Origin: Brevibacillus brevis | GTDB taxonomy: Bacteria > Bacillota > Bacilli > Brevibacillales > Brevibacillaceae | DNA length: 64,000 nt | Assembly: GCF_031583145.1 (NCBI RefSeq) | Contig: NZ_CP134050.1 | Coordinates: 2,927,501 to 2,991,500, forward strand | Reading direction: 5' to 3' | In this document: in pieces, positions 16,206 through 24,283 of the stretch | How positions within the stretch are numbered: position 1 is the stretch's first letter | How the letters are laid out: each line of letters begins with the position of its first letter | Program-made: the position numbers and the translations under genes | Notes under the pieces: model-generated | The model's database searches: none | What the model saw: the letters and a program-made list of their open reading frames with translations, nothing else | Told to the model about the DNA's origin: nothing

Positions 16206-16319
16206 TACAGATCGGAAAGTATCAAACTCCGGTCCCGTATAAGGGCACCCGCGGCTCCGCCAAAAGGCATGGCAAGTCAGATTTACCTCATTGCGAGGCT
16301 GGCGGTGAGAATGAAATAG
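16198..16319 (+). repeat. Leader-like repeat, copy B, with a 16-residue ORF
   Basis: Matching blocks with copy A (4086-4261) are CTTTTTTGTACAGATCGGAA, a 25-nt spacer, ATAAGGGCA and ACCCGCGGCTCCGCC-AAAAGGCATGGC. An ORF opens at the conserved ATG (16269, MASQIYLIARLAVRMK, stop 16319). An AGGAGG then precedes ATG 16344. The ATG context AAAAGG-N-ATGGC is the same as in copy A. The element may be an RNA-level regulator or a non-autonomous repeat; its family is not recognised. Confidence 0.42.
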
Positions 16320-16343
16320 TCAGGAGGCTTCCCGGCTGTCATC

Positions 16344-16629
16344 ATGGAAGAAATTGGCATGATGCGATGGTGGGCACGAGGGGCGTATCGTTTATGTTGC
16401 GGAGGGAAATGGACAAGTAGCAGGCTGGACCCTTGCACACGAACGGATCTTGATCGAGTCCGAACCATTCATCGAGATCGGCGGGCATCGCTTTTGGCCG
16501 AGAGAAAGGATCGGGGCTCGGCTGGGTGCATCGTCGTCTTTCCGCTTTGGATGGCAAGAGAATGGCCAGCGCCTTTATCATTTCCTGGAAAGATGGTACC
16601 ATGGACTCACTACGGAGTATGGGAAGTGA
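16344..16629 (+). pseudogene. Frame-broken small gene of unknown function
   Basis: From ATG 16344 (behind AGGAGG) the frame reads MEEIGMMRWWARG and then turns into non-coding-like sequence. In the next frame, codons from 16363 to the TGA at 16627-16629 read as convincing protein (GRIVYVAEGNGQVAGWTLAH, then IESEPFIEIGGHRFWPRERI and FLERWYHGLTTEYGK). No start codon exists in that second frame. Removing one G from the G4 run at 16380-16383 joins both into a 94-residue ORF. It is therefore either a +1 frameshifted pseudogene, a sequencing indel, or programmed frameshifting. No family is recognised. It lies 6 nt before the IclR start. Confidence 0.6.
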
Positions 16630-16635
16630 TGTAGG

Positions 16636-17406
16636 ATGAGCGCAGACAATTCCATGCAGACGATCAGCCGCACGATCCAGATCCTGCGATCTTTTTCCAG
16701 GGAGGAAAAAGAGCTTTCCTTGGCGGAGTTTCATCACAAGCTGGGGCTGTCCAAATCCAGTCTGCAACGGATTTTGAATACACTCGTGAACTATGGCTTT
16801 TTGGAAAAGGACGAGAAAAGAAAGACGTATCGTCTCGGAAACGAGCTGTATTACCTGGGCAAGCTCGTGGAGGAGCATTCTCACCTCCTGACGGTGACGA
16901 AGCCGTACCTGAAGACAGTGCGGGATCGGCTGGGCGAAAGCGTCTACCTGAACATCGTGGAACACGGCGAGAGAAAGTGCATAGCGTTTGAGGAAGGGAA
17001 GCATGACCTCATGACGATCTCGTACATCGGGCAGACATCGCCATTGTACGCCGGAGCGTCAGCCAAGCTGCTCCTCGCTTATCAGCCGCCGGAGAAGATG
17101 ACGCAATATTTGGAGCAAACCGCACTTCGGCCCCTTACGAATGCGACGGTTACCGACAAGGACAAGCTGCTGGAAGAACTCCGCGAGATTCGGACCAGGG
17201 GGTATGCCAGCAGCCGGGGGGAACGCGTGATCGGCGTATGCTCTGTCAGTGCGCCCATTTTCAACCGGTGGGGAGAAACGATTGCGGGGGTCTCCATATC
17301 GGCGCCGATCATCCGTGTGCCGGAAGACACGTACCGGGAATTCGTGCGAATAATCACGGAAACGGCAAGGAAAATCTCGGAGGAATTCAAATTTGCCGAT
17401 TCATGA
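16636..17406 (+). CDS. IclR family transcriptional regulator
   Basis: The 256-residue regulator has an N-terminal winged helix (residues ~8-70, with ELSLAEFHHKLGLSKSSLQR as helix-turn-helix) and a C-terminal IclR effector-binding domain (~80-250). Family motifs include LNIVEHGERKCIAFEE and GYASSRGERVIGVCSVSAPI. It lies directly upstream of the acyl-CoA dehydrogenase operon and is co-directional. The intergenic region holds a promoter flanked by two inverted repeats, so it most likely represses or activates that operon in response to an acyl-CoA or organic acid. The ribosome site is poor; ATG 16636 is the best available start. Confidence 0.88.
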   Translation: MSADNSMQTISRTIQILRSFSREEKELSLAEFHHKLGLSKSSLQRILNTLVNYGFLEKDEKRKTYRLGNELYYLGKLVEEHSHLLTVTKPYLKTVRDRLGESVYLNIVEHGERKCIAFEEGKHDLMTISYIGQTSPLYAGASAKLLLAYQPPEKMTQYLEQTALRPLTNATVTDKDKLLEELREIRTRGYASSRGERVIGVCSVSAPIFNRWGETIAGVSISAPIIRVPEDTYREFVRIITETARKISEEFKFADS

Positions 17407-17428
17407 CAACCGATTTCGCAATAGAAAG

Positions 17429-17453
17429 CACTGTCTGCGGGCAGTGTTTTTTT
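17429..17453 (+). terminator. Intrinsic terminator after iclR-like gene
   Basis: A 7-bp stem (CACTGTC with GGCAGTG, one G-T pair) with a TGCG loop is followed by seven T residues. Confidence 0.85.
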
Positions 17454-17493
17454 CTGCCCCCAGCTCCGCTTCAGATTTGAATTATCTGCAAAT

Positions 17494-17510
17494 TCAACAA
17501 ATTCTGTTGA
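17494..17510. promoter_or_regulatory. Inverted repeat overlapping the -35 of the acyl-CoA operon
   Basis: TCAACA-AATTC-TGTTGA (17494-17510) is a perfect 6-5-6 palindrome. Its right arm overlaps the -35 hexamer. It is a candidate IclR or other regulator operator. Confidence 0.5.
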
Positions 17511-17535
17511 TTGCACCATCCAGATCCTGTATTAT
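17507..17535 (+). promoter_or_regulatory. Sigma-A promoter of the IclR-linked acyl-CoA operon
   Basis: TTGATT (17507-17512), a 17-bp spacer and TATTAT (17530-17535) form a good sigma-A promoter. Transcription would start near 17542. Confidence 0.65.
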
Positions 17536-17554
17536 TTCAATTATAGGTATGTCG

Positions 17555-17569
17555 TACCGATAAACGGTA
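17555..17569. promoter_or_regulatory. Inverted repeat just downstream of the predicted transcription start
   Basis: TACCG-ATAAA-CGGTA is a perfect 5-5-5 palindrome at about +14 to +28 relative to the predicted start. A repressor bound here would block elongation or initiation. Confidence 0.45.
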
Positions 17570-17614
17570 TGATATTGAATCAGTTGCCTTTATTCTTTGA
17601 TGAGGAGGGACCGC

Positions 17615-18769
17615 ATGGGCAGCCTGCACTTGCCAATACAGGAACGGTCGGAACAAACGGAAGAAATCCGTGGGCATGTTCGCGAATTTTTGCGTCAGGA
17701 GAGGGAAGCAGGGACGTTCGTTCCGAAATGCGATACGTGGCTGAGTGGATTTTCGCCTGAATTCAGCCGCAAGCTGGGCGAGCGAGGGTGGATCGGGATG
17801 ACGTGGCCGAAACGATACGGCGGGCACGAAAGGTCCGCGATCGAGCGCTATGTCGTCATCGAGGAGCTGCTGGCGGCTGGAGCGCCTGTGGCGGGGCACT
17901 GGATAGCGGATCGACAGACGGGGCCGCTCCTGCTTCGCTACGGAACCGAACAGCAGCGCATGTCGTTTTTGCCGCGGATCGCACGCGGTGAGTGTTACTT
18001 TGCCATCGGGCTCAGCGAACCGAACGCAGGGTCCGATCTTGCTGCCGTCCGCACCCGTGCAGAGAAGGTAGAGGGTGGCTGGATCATGAACGGCAGCAAG
18101 ACGTGGACGAGCGGAGCCCATCATGCCCATTACATGATCACGCTTTGCCGGACATCCCCTTACCATCCCGAAAACCGGCACGAGGGCATGAGCCAGCTGC
18201 TCGTAGACTTGTCGAGTCCGGGCGTTACGATCCGGCCGATCTTACTTATGACGGGCGAGCACCATTTCAACGAGGTGTTTTTTGAGGATGTGTTTGTGCC
18301 GGATGACATGCTGATCGGACAGGAAGGAAACGGCTGGAAGCAGGGGATGACCGAGCTGGCTTTTGAACGCAGCGGGCCGGAGCGCTTTCTGAGCACATTC
18401 CCTTTGCTGGAGGAGTTGGTGAACCGCTTGCGGCAAAGCGGTCAAAAGCATCTGATGGCTCAGGCTGCCAAGCTCGTCTCGCGGCTGTGGACGCTGAGGC
18501 ATATGTCCATCGGGGTCGCCCACCTGCTCGAAAAAGGGGAGACGCCAGATGTTGCTGCAGCGCTGGTCAAAGAGATGGGAACCACTTTCGAGCAGCAGGT
18601 GGCCGAGGTCGTTCGGCTTCTTTTGCCGACGTCGCCATCCGTCGACGCGGCAGACCGTTTGGATCAGCTGCTGGCGCAGTCGATCCTCCACGCCCCGGGA
18701 TTTACGCTTCGCGGAGGCACGACGGAAATCCTGCGCGGCATCATAGCCAAAGGGGTGATCGCGAAATGA
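17615..18769 (+). CDS. Acyl-CoA dehydrogenase (first of a tandem pair)
   Basis: This 384-residue acyl-CoA dehydrogenase has a complete layout: the N-terminal domain, the IGLSEPNAGSDLAA FAD/substrate motif (residues ~133-146) and the C-terminal GGTTEILRGIIAKGV, which keeps the catalytic Glu in the TTEI position. ATG at 17615 is chosen for GAGGAGGGA just upstream; an in-frame TTG at 17597 precedes the ribosome site. Its stop overlaps the start of a second, divergent dehydrogenase by ATGA. Such FadE pairs are known to form alpha2-beta2 heterotetramers acting on bulky acyl-CoAs (steroid side chains in actinobacteria). This gives a hint about the substrate class but does not prove it. Confidence 0.9.
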   Translation: MGSLHLPIQERSEQTEEIRGHVREFLRQEREAGTFVPKCDTWLSGFSPEFSRKLGERGWIGMTWPKRYGGHERSAIERYVVIEELLAAGAPVAGHWIADRQTGPLLLRYGTEQQRMSFLPRIARGECYFAIGLSEPNAGSDLAAVRTRAEKVEGGWIMNGSKTWTSGAHHAHYMITLCRTSPYHPENRHEGMSQLLVDLSSPGVTIRPILLMTGEHHFNEVFFEDVFVPDDMLIGQEGNGWKQGMTELAFERSGPERFLSTFPLLEELVNRLRQSGQKHLMAQAAKLVSRLWTLRHMSIGVAHLLEKGETPDVAAALVKEMGTTFEQQVAEVVRLLLPTSPSVDAADRLDQLLAQSILHAPGFTLRGGTTEILRGIIAKGVIAK

Positions 18770-19824
18770 CCGACCTCACGAAAATGCTGGTTAAATCCAC
18801 GACCAAGATCATGAAAGACATCTGCACCAAGGAATTCATTGACGAAGCCGAACGAGGAAGGTGGGCTGCCGAGCTGTGGGAGGTACTGAGCGAAGCCGGG
18901 ATGTTGACTGTCGCCGTACCCGAAGAGCTGGATGGAACGGGCGGCACTTTCGCCGAAGCATATGAAATTCTGCGACTGGCAGGCAAATACGCAGCGCCTA
19001 TTCCGCTCGCGGAGACGTACATGGGCAACTGGATCATGGCCGATCTCGGACTCGCGGCCACTTGCGAACCGCTGGCGATCTTGGCAAATGAAGGCGAGCC
19101 CTTCCAGTTCAAGAAAGAGGGGGCGGGATGGAGCGTTACCGGAAAAGCGAGAAGCGTGCCGTGGGGGAGGCATGCCAGGCTGCTGCTCGTCTTGGGGGAA
19201 ACGGAAACAGGATCGGTGCTCGCACTGATGTCTCCGACGGAGGCGAAAGTAACGACGGGGCAAAATTTGGCGGGCGAGCCGCGGGATACCATGGTCCTGG
19301 AGGCGGCACCAGTCGCGGATGAACATCTGTTTGCCGTAGATGCGAGACAGGTGCATTCCCGACTCTTGTCTACGGGGGCGCTTTGCCGTTCGGTCATGAT
19401 GGCCGGAGCACTGGAGAGGATCGCGGAATTGACGGTCAAGTACACCACGGAGCGCTCGCAATTCGGCAGGCCGCTGCATCGTTTTCAGGCCATTCAGCAC
19501 CATCTGGCGTCGCTCGCGGGGGAGACGGCTGCGGCGAATACAGCGGCAAGCTACGCCGTGGCGGCAAGCAGGCGAGGACCGGACGAAAAGGCGATTGCCA
19601 TGGCGAAAATCCGTATCAACGAAGCGGCAGGCATCGTCGCTCCTGTGGCCCATCAAGTGCACGGCGCCATCGGATTTACGCATGAACACGTGCTGCATCA
19701 GTGCACGCGGCGGGTCCTGGCATGGAGAGACGAATGGGGCACGGAGACACAGTGGGCCGAAAAACTGGCGGAGCAGCTGATGCTGCTGGAGGAGAATGGC
19801 CTATGGCCGTACCTTTCGGAATAA
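18766..19824 (+). CDS. Acyl-CoA dehydrogenase-like subunit (second of the pair)
   Basis: The 352-residue protein has the dehydrogenase fold with N-terminal, middle and C-terminal domains. The C-terminal block ERSQFGRPLHRFQAIQHHLA is conserved. The canonical catalytic Glu motif is missing: the end reads RRVLAWRDEWGTETQW. The middle domain also lacks the usual EP.aGSD motif. It is probably a non-catalytic or cofactor-sharing beta subunit for the preceding dehydrogenase. The ATG overlaps that gene's TGA, so synthesis is coupled and equimolar. Longer upstream in-frame codons fall inside the first gene and are not used. Confidence 0.85.
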   Translation: MTDLTKMLVKSTTKIMKDICTKEFIDEAERGRWAAELWEVLSEAGMLTVAVPEELDGTGGTFAEAYEILRLAGKYAAPIPLAETYMGNWIMADLGLAATCEPLAILANEGEPFQFKKEGAGWSVTGKARSVPWGRHARLLLVLGETETGSVLALMSPTEAKVTTGQNLAGEPRDTMVLEAAPVADEHLFAVDARQVHSRLLSTGALCRSVMMAGALERIAELTVKYTTERSQFGRPLHRFQAIQHHLASLAGETAAANTAASYAVAASRRGPDEKAIAMAKIRINEAAGIVAPVAHQVHGAIGFTHEHVLHQCTRRVLAWRDEWGTETQWAEKLAEQLMLLEENGLWPYLSE

Positions 19825-19940
19825 GGATAGCAGCATGGTAGAAGAAAGCGCGTACCTGCTCATGCGGATGGTCTCAGCAAGCCAGCTGTAAGCGAACGTA
19901 TCGCACGATGGATGAAGATGAACAGGAAGGGGAGAGGGAA

Positions 19941-20759
19941 ATGGCAGACCTGCTTTTTCGCGTGGAAAAAGGAATTGCCCGCATCACCCTGAATCGCCCG
20001 GAAGCGCTGAATGCCTTTAGCACGGAAATGATCGACTTGTGGATTCGGGCGTTGGAGACGGTGCGCGACGACGATGCGATTCGTGTCGTTGTGTTGACCG
20101 GAAACGGAAGGGCTTTTTGCAGCGGAGGAGACATCAAGGCCATGGCAAGAGGAGAAGGATTCCTGCACAAATCGGTGGAAGCGGACGAAGATCTCGCTTC
20201 GACGGGGCTCGCCCGCAAAAAAAGTCTGTGGAAGAGAGTGCAGCGCATCCCGCTGTTGCTGCAGGAGATTGACAAGCCGGTCATTGCCGTGCTCAACGGC
20301 CTCGCGACAGGAGCTGGGCTTGACATGGCGCTCATGTGCGACATCCGGATCGCGGCAGCGAGCGCAAACGTATCAGAAGGCTACATAAAAGCCGGTATCG
20401 TTCCCGGGGACGGCGGGGCATACTTCCTGCCGCGTCTTGTCGGGGTGGACAAAGCGCTGGAGATGCTGTGGACGGGTGACAGCTATACAGCCGAACAGGC
20501 CAAGCAGATGGGGCTCCTTACCCATGTCGTACCGGATGAAGAACTGCCCGCATTTGTGGAGGCTTATGTACAGCGGCTCGCCGAAGGGCCGCAGGAAGCG
20601 ATGCGCTTCATGAAGAGAGCAGTCTATCAAGGGCTCTCCACGGACTTGCGCACCTCGCTCGACATGATCTCCTCGGCTATGGGGCTGGTGACGGAACTGG
20701 ACGATTACCAGGAAGGCGTCCGTGCAATCGCGGAAAAACGGAAACCGACGTTTACCTAA
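19941..20759 (+). CDS. Enoyl-CoA hydratase/isomerase family protein
   Basis: This 272-residue crotonase-fold enzyme has CSGGDIKAMARG (residues ~61-72) and LATGAGLDMALMCD as its oxyanion-hole loops. The insertion between them is longer than in simple crotonases. GYIKAGIVPGDGGAYFLPRLVG supplies the active-site region, with Asp where other hydratases have Glu. ATG at 19941 follows AAGGGGAGAGGG; an in-frame ATG at 19908 lacks a ribosome site. It lies between the dehydrogenase pair and the CoA-transferase gene and is probably co-transcribed with them. Confidence 0.88.
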   Translation: MADLLFRVEKGIARITLNRPEALNAFSTEMIDLWIRALETVRDDDAIRVVVLTGNGRAFCSGGDIKAMARGEGFLHKSVEADEDLASTGLARKKSLWKRVQRIPLLLQEIDKPVIAVLNGLATGAGLDMALMCDIRIAAASANVSEGYIKAGIVPGDGGAYFLPRLVGVDKALEMLWTGDSYTAEQAKQMGLLTHVVPDEELPAFVEAYVQRLAEGPQEAMRFMKRAVYQGLSTDLRTSLDMISSAMGLVTELDDYQEGVRAIAEKRKPTFT

Positions 20760-20791
20760 ACGGATCGGCAAGACGAGCGGAGGTGGAACCC

Positions 20792-21979
20792 TTGCAGGCA
20801 TTGGATGGCGTACGTGTGCTGGATTTGTCAAGGACGTTGGCAGGACCTTTCTGCACGATGCTGCTCGGTGACATGGGAGCGGATATCATCAAAGTGGAGC
20901 AGCCCGAAGTAGGGGACGAAACGAGAAGATTCACTCCCCCGACCTGGGATGGCATCAGCAGCTACTACCTGGCTTCCAATCGAAACAAGCGCAGCTTGAC
21001 GGTCGACCTGAAGTCGGAAGCCGGCAGAGAAATCATAGGCGCGCTGGCAAAGACGACAGATGTGCTGGTGGAAAATTTCCGCACGGGCGCGCTTGATCGG
21101 CTTGGACTGGGGTACGAGCAGCTCAAAGAGATCAACCCGCGCCTGATCTACTGCTCTGTATCCGGATTCGGGCGGACGGGACCGGAGAAAAACCGCGCAG
21201 GCTACGATCTGCTCCTGCAAGGGTACGGCGGCCTGATGAGCATTACAGGCGAAGCTGGCGGTCCCCCGGTCAAGGTCGGGACCTCGCTCGTGGACATGAA
21301 CGCCGGGATGTTCGCGGTCTACGGGATACTGTCCGCCTTGATCGCCAGAGAAAAAACGGGCTTGGGCCAGTTCATCGATGTGAGCTTGCTCGACGGCCAG
21401 GTCGCACTGCTCAACTTCGTGGCCACCAGTTATTTTGCGACTGGCAAACCGGCGGGGCGCATGGGAACCGCTCATCCGTCCATCGTCCCCTACCAGGCAT
21501 TCGCTGCGAAGGACGGGGACATCATCCTTGCGATCGCCAACAACAGGCTGTGGCAAAGGGCGTGTCAGGCGTTGGACTGGGGTGATCTGCAGGAAGATCC
21601 GAGGTTTTGCACGAACGACGAACGCGTCGCCCACCGGCACCTGTTAATCGGCATCATCCAGGAACGGATCGGGAGAATGGAAATCCGGGAAATCGTGGAG
21701 AAGCTCGATGCAGTCGGGGTCCCATGCGGCCCCATCCATACGGTGGATCAAGTCTTGAACCATCCGCAAGTGCTGGCCAGGGAAATGGTTATCTCCGTCG
21801 AGCACCCGGTTGTCCGCGATTTGAAAATGCCGGGTTTTCCGGTCAAGCTGTCGGAAACGCCGGCGCAGCTAAAAAGACACCCTCCGCTCCTGGGGGAACA
21901 TACCGACGAGATTTTGCGCGAATTGGGCTATCACCCCGAACAGATCAACTCGCTGCGTGAGCATAAGGTCATCGGCTGA
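20792..21979 (+). CDS. CaiB/BaiF family (family III) CoA-transferase
   Basis: The 395-residue protein moves CoA between carboxylic acids, so it would activate the organic acid that the neighbouring dehydrogenases degrade. N-terminal LDLSRTLAGPFCTMLLGDMGAD is the family signature, and the catalytic Asp lies in TSLVDMNAGMFA (residue ~169). GFGRTGPEKNRAGYDLLLQG is also typical. TTG at 20792 is the preferred start because GGAGGTGG ends 5 nt before it; an in-frame GTG at 20783 lies inside the ribosome site. It is the last gene of the IclR-linked operon. No acyl-CoA ligase is present in the window, so this transferase is the best candidate for substrate activation. Confidence 0.9.
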   Translation: MQALDGVRVLDLSRTLAGPFCTMLLGDMGADIIKVEQPEVGDETRRFTPPTWDGISSYYLASNRNKRSLTVDLKSEAGREIIGALAKTTDVLVENFRTGALDRLGLGYEQLKEINPRLIYCSVSGFGRTGPEKNRAGYDLLLQGYGGLMSITGEAGGPPVKVGTSLVDMNAGMFAVYGILSALIAREKTGLGQFIDVSLLDGQVALLNFVATSYFATGKPAGRMGTAHPSIVPYQAFAAKDGDIILAIANNRLWQRACQALDWGDLQEDPRFCTNDERVAHRHLLIGIIQERIGRMEIREIVEKLDAVGVPCGPIHTVDQVLNHPQVLAREMVISVEHPVVRDLKMPGFPVKLSETPAQLKRHPPLLGEHTDEILRELGYHPEQINSLREHKVIG

Positions 21980-22074
21980 GAGGCATGCAGGAAGGATGAT
22001 TTTGATTAGAGTCGTTTTTTCCCCACCTGAACGATCATCGCTCCCTTACAATGAAAAGAAGAGGAGTGATGATC

Positions 22075-23217
22075 ATGCCAAACGAATCTCCCCAAGTGGA
22101 GTTCCAGCAATGGCTGGACGAGTGGAGCGCAAAAAGAGATGGGTGCGGAGTCCAGGTAGCCGCTTACGTCAAAGGCAAGCTCGTCATTGACGCCTGCGCC
22201 GGCATAGCCGACCCTGCTTCGGGACAGCCGGTAGATAAGGACACGTTGTTTATTGCCCAATCCTGTTCCAAAGGGGTGACGGCTACGGCCATCCATCTGC
22301 TGGTCCAGCAGGGAAAGCTGGCCTATGACGATCCAGTGGCAGCATACTGGCCCGAGTTTGCAGCAAATGGAAAAGCAGGGATTACGATCCGGCACGTGCT
22401 GTCCCATCAGGCCGGGATCCCGCATATGCCCAAACACGCCGATATGGCCTTGATCTGCGATTGGAACGCAATGATTCATGAGATGGAACAGCTTTCGCCG
22501 ATTTGGGAGCCCGGAACCAAAACGGGGTATCATGGACTCACCTACGGCTGGATCCTGGCAGAAACAGCTGCACGGGCAGACGGACGTCCTTTCTCCAGAA
22601 TCGTTCAGGAAGAAATTAGCGCCCCATTGGCGATTGCCAGCCAGCTTTACATGGGTGCTCCTCCGGAGGCGGAGAGGCGAATTGCCAAAATAAGCGGGGA
22701 AGCGGTGCCGATTGCCCTCTTGCCCGAAGATCATCTGTTGAGAAGGGTGCTGCCGCCAGCTGTGGTGCCGATTGTCAATCCGGAATGGAACGATCCGGCG
22801 TTTCATCAGGCCGTGATTCCGGCGGTCAATGGCGTGATGACGGCAAACGCGCTCGCCCGTATGTACGCTTCCCTGATCGGCGATGTCGTGGACTGTGTGC
22901 GTCTGCTTCAGCCAGCCCGCATGCAGGAGGCGACCAGTTTGCAAGCGGATCGGCTGGACGAAGTGTTCCAGGTGAGCAATCGCATCGCGCTCGGGTATTA
23001 TTTGGGCAACCCGGCCAACATGCAGGCGATGGGCGACGACCCGCGTGCGTTTGGCAATGGAGGTATCGGCGGGATGATCGGATTCGCCGATCCGGCAAAA
23101 GGTTTTTCTTTCGCCGTATTGACCAATCACATGACGAGCGAGCGGGCCGCACAGCCTCTCGATGTTCAAATGGCGGCAAAGGTCAGGGAATTGCTGCAGC
23201 TTGATTCTACCAGGTGA
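22075..23217 (+). CDS. Serine hydrolase of the beta-lactamase/esterase family
   Basis: This 380-residue penicillin-binding-protein-like esterase (family VIII type) has the nucleophile motif SCSK (S-x-x-K) in FIAQSCSKGV. A Tyr motif lies around GYHGLTYGWILAE, and GNGGIGGMIGF is in the place of the KTG box. There is no signal peptide, so it is cytoplasmic. ATG at 22075 follows AGAGGAG with 8-nt spacing. It lies 95 nt after the CoA-transferase and could hydrolyse an ester or lactone that feeds the same pathway, but it may be separately transcribed. It is not a typical resistance beta-lactamase. Confidence 0.85.
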   Translation: MPNESPQVEFQQWLDEWSAKRDGCGVQVAAYVKGKLVIDACAGIADPASGQPVDKDTLFIAQSCSKGVTATAIHLLVQQGKLAYDDPVAAYWPEFAANGKAGITIRHVLSHQAGIPHMPKHADMALICDWNAMIHEMEQLSPIWEPGTKTGYHGLTYGWILAETAARADGRPFSRIVQEEISAPLAIASQLYMGAPPEAERRIAKISGEAVPIALLPEDHLLRRVLPPAVVPIVNPEWNDPAFHQAVIPAVNGVMTANALARMYASLIGDVVDCVRLLQPARMQEATSLQADRLDEVFQVSNRIALGYYLGNPANMQAMGDDPRAFGNGGIGGMIGFADPAKGFSFAVLTNHMTSERAAQPLDVQMAAKVRELLQLDSTR

Positions 23218-23224
23218 AATGAGA

Positions 23225-23253
23225 GAGTCGCTTGCTGGCGGCTCTTCTTTTTT
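23225..23253 (+). terminator. Intrinsic terminator after the serine hydrolase
   Basis: A 7-bp stem (GAGTCGC with GCGGCTC, one G-T pair) is followed by TTC and six T residues. Confidence 0.82.
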
Positions 23254-23371
23254 GTATGGGGTCATCCAGTTTTTTCCCATTCCACATGAAAGCGGAGGTG
23301 GTATACTTGGGAAAAGTTTGCAGGTCGTAAGGCAACAATCGGATCACGATTATGGGGAGGTGTACCCGGAC

Positions 23372-23899
23372 ATGGAAACAAACGGGGATGGGAAAGAGCG
23401 ATTGATCGAGCTTCATCAAATCGGGAGAGCGGATACCCGCGATCTGGGGGAAGTGAAGCAGCTTTTTTTGGAATATGCGGCGTCCCTGGATCTCGATCTT
23501 TCCTTCCAAGACTTTGCGTCAGAAAGCGAGACTTTGCCAGGCAAGTACGGAGAGCCGGATGGCGCCCTGCTCATCATGCGAGTAGACGGAAAAGCGGCGG
23601 GATGCATCGCTCTTCGAAACATTGCGGATGGGATCTGTGAAATGAAGAGGCTATATGTACGGGATGCTTACAGGGGGTTGGGGCTGGGGAAAATCCTGAT
23701 TCAGGCGGTTATGGAAAAGGCAGCTCAGCTTCAATATGCCTATATCAGACTGGATACGCTGCCTTCCATGGCAAAAGCGCAGACGTTATATCGCTCTTTT
23801 GGTTTCTATGAAATTGAACCTTATGTATTCAATCCGATAGAAGGAACCAAATTCATGGAGGCCAAGCTATTATCCAATGCCCCAGATCCGACAAAATAG
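23372..23899 (+). CDS. GNAT family N-acetyltransferase
   Basis: This 175-residue acetyltransferase transfers an acetyl group from acetyl-CoA to an amine. The acetyl-CoA pyrophosphate loop reads RDAYRGLGLGKIL (residues ~93-105), preceded by the MKRLYV strand. The C-terminal ARTLY-like helix is AKAQTLYRSFGFYEIEPY, the usual end of the fold. ATG at 23372 follows GGGGAGGTG at 9-nt spacing. The in-frame sequence further upstream, back to 23162, overlaps the previous gene and terminator and is not used. The substrate is unknown. It is apparently monocistronic. Confidence 0.85.
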   Translation: METNGDGKERLIELHQIGRADTRDLGEVKQLFLEYAASLDLDLSFQDFASESETLPGKYGEPDGALLIMRVDGKAAGCIALRNIADGICEMKRLYVRDAYRGLGLGKILIQAVMEKAAQLQYAYIRLDTLPSMAKAQTLYRSFGFYEIEPYVFNPIEGTKFMEAKLLSNAPDPTK

Positions 23900-23974
23900 G
23901 CACCCTCATTGGGCTCTTGAATAAGATAGCGAAGAAGTTCCCTTCTTCGAGTTTGATCCTTGCGGGGTGTACGA

Positions 23975-24244
23975 ATGGGCAACAAAAACATCGGCCAAGA
24001 TCTAACGCTGATAGGTGTGTGGTTAACATTGATGGCCGACTTCTTCGCTGCCATAGGGACGACTGTGTTGACCGAACCGGAAGGCGGTTCAGACAATAAC
24101 GGACAGCAGCAAATGACCGATCTGCAATCGCAATTGAAAGATCAGCAAAAGCAAATCAAAAAACAGCAAGTCCAGTTCGAATTGCTTCAGATGCAAATCG
24201 AGCTTCGCGAATTGGAGCAGCAAGTCAAGCAACGAAAGAGGTAG
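23975..24244 (+). CDS. Small membrane/coiled-coil protein of unknown function
   Basis: The 89-residue protein has one membrane segment (residues ~11-36, LTLIGVWLTLMADFFAAIG) followed by a Gln/Lys-rich coiled coil from ~50 to the end (repeats of QLKDQQKQIKKQQVQ type). No family is recognised. ATG 23975 has a weak ribosome site (GGGGTG). The next gene encodes a protein of the same architecture but different sequence, 39 nt downstream. The two probably form an operon and may oligomerise with each other in the membrane. Confidence 0.6.
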   Translation: MGNKNIGQDLTLIGVWLTLMADFFAAIGTTVLTEPEGGSDNNGQQQMTDLQSQLKDQQKQIKKQQVQFELLQMQIELRELEQQVKQRKR

Positions 24245-24283
24245 CTTGATTCATCCATCACTTTTGGCAAGAAGGGGATCCCG

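Noticed and set aside
16198-16280. Resemblance of GGCATGGC to HDV-like ribozyme core
   Set aside because: The similarity is limited to a few bases and the required nested pseudoknot pairings could not be drawn.
16342-17004. 220-codon minus-strand frame opposite the IclR gene and the frame-broken gene
   Set aside because: Translation lacks any domain; the + strand IclR protein is unmistakable.
22075-23217. Beta-lactam resistance gene
   Set aside because: No signal peptide and the motifs match esterase-type family VIII hydrolases more than secreted class C beta-lactamases.
22006-23280. 424-codon open frame on the minus strand
   Set aside because: Antisense shadow of the beta-lactamase-fold hydrolase; no motifs and no ribosome site.
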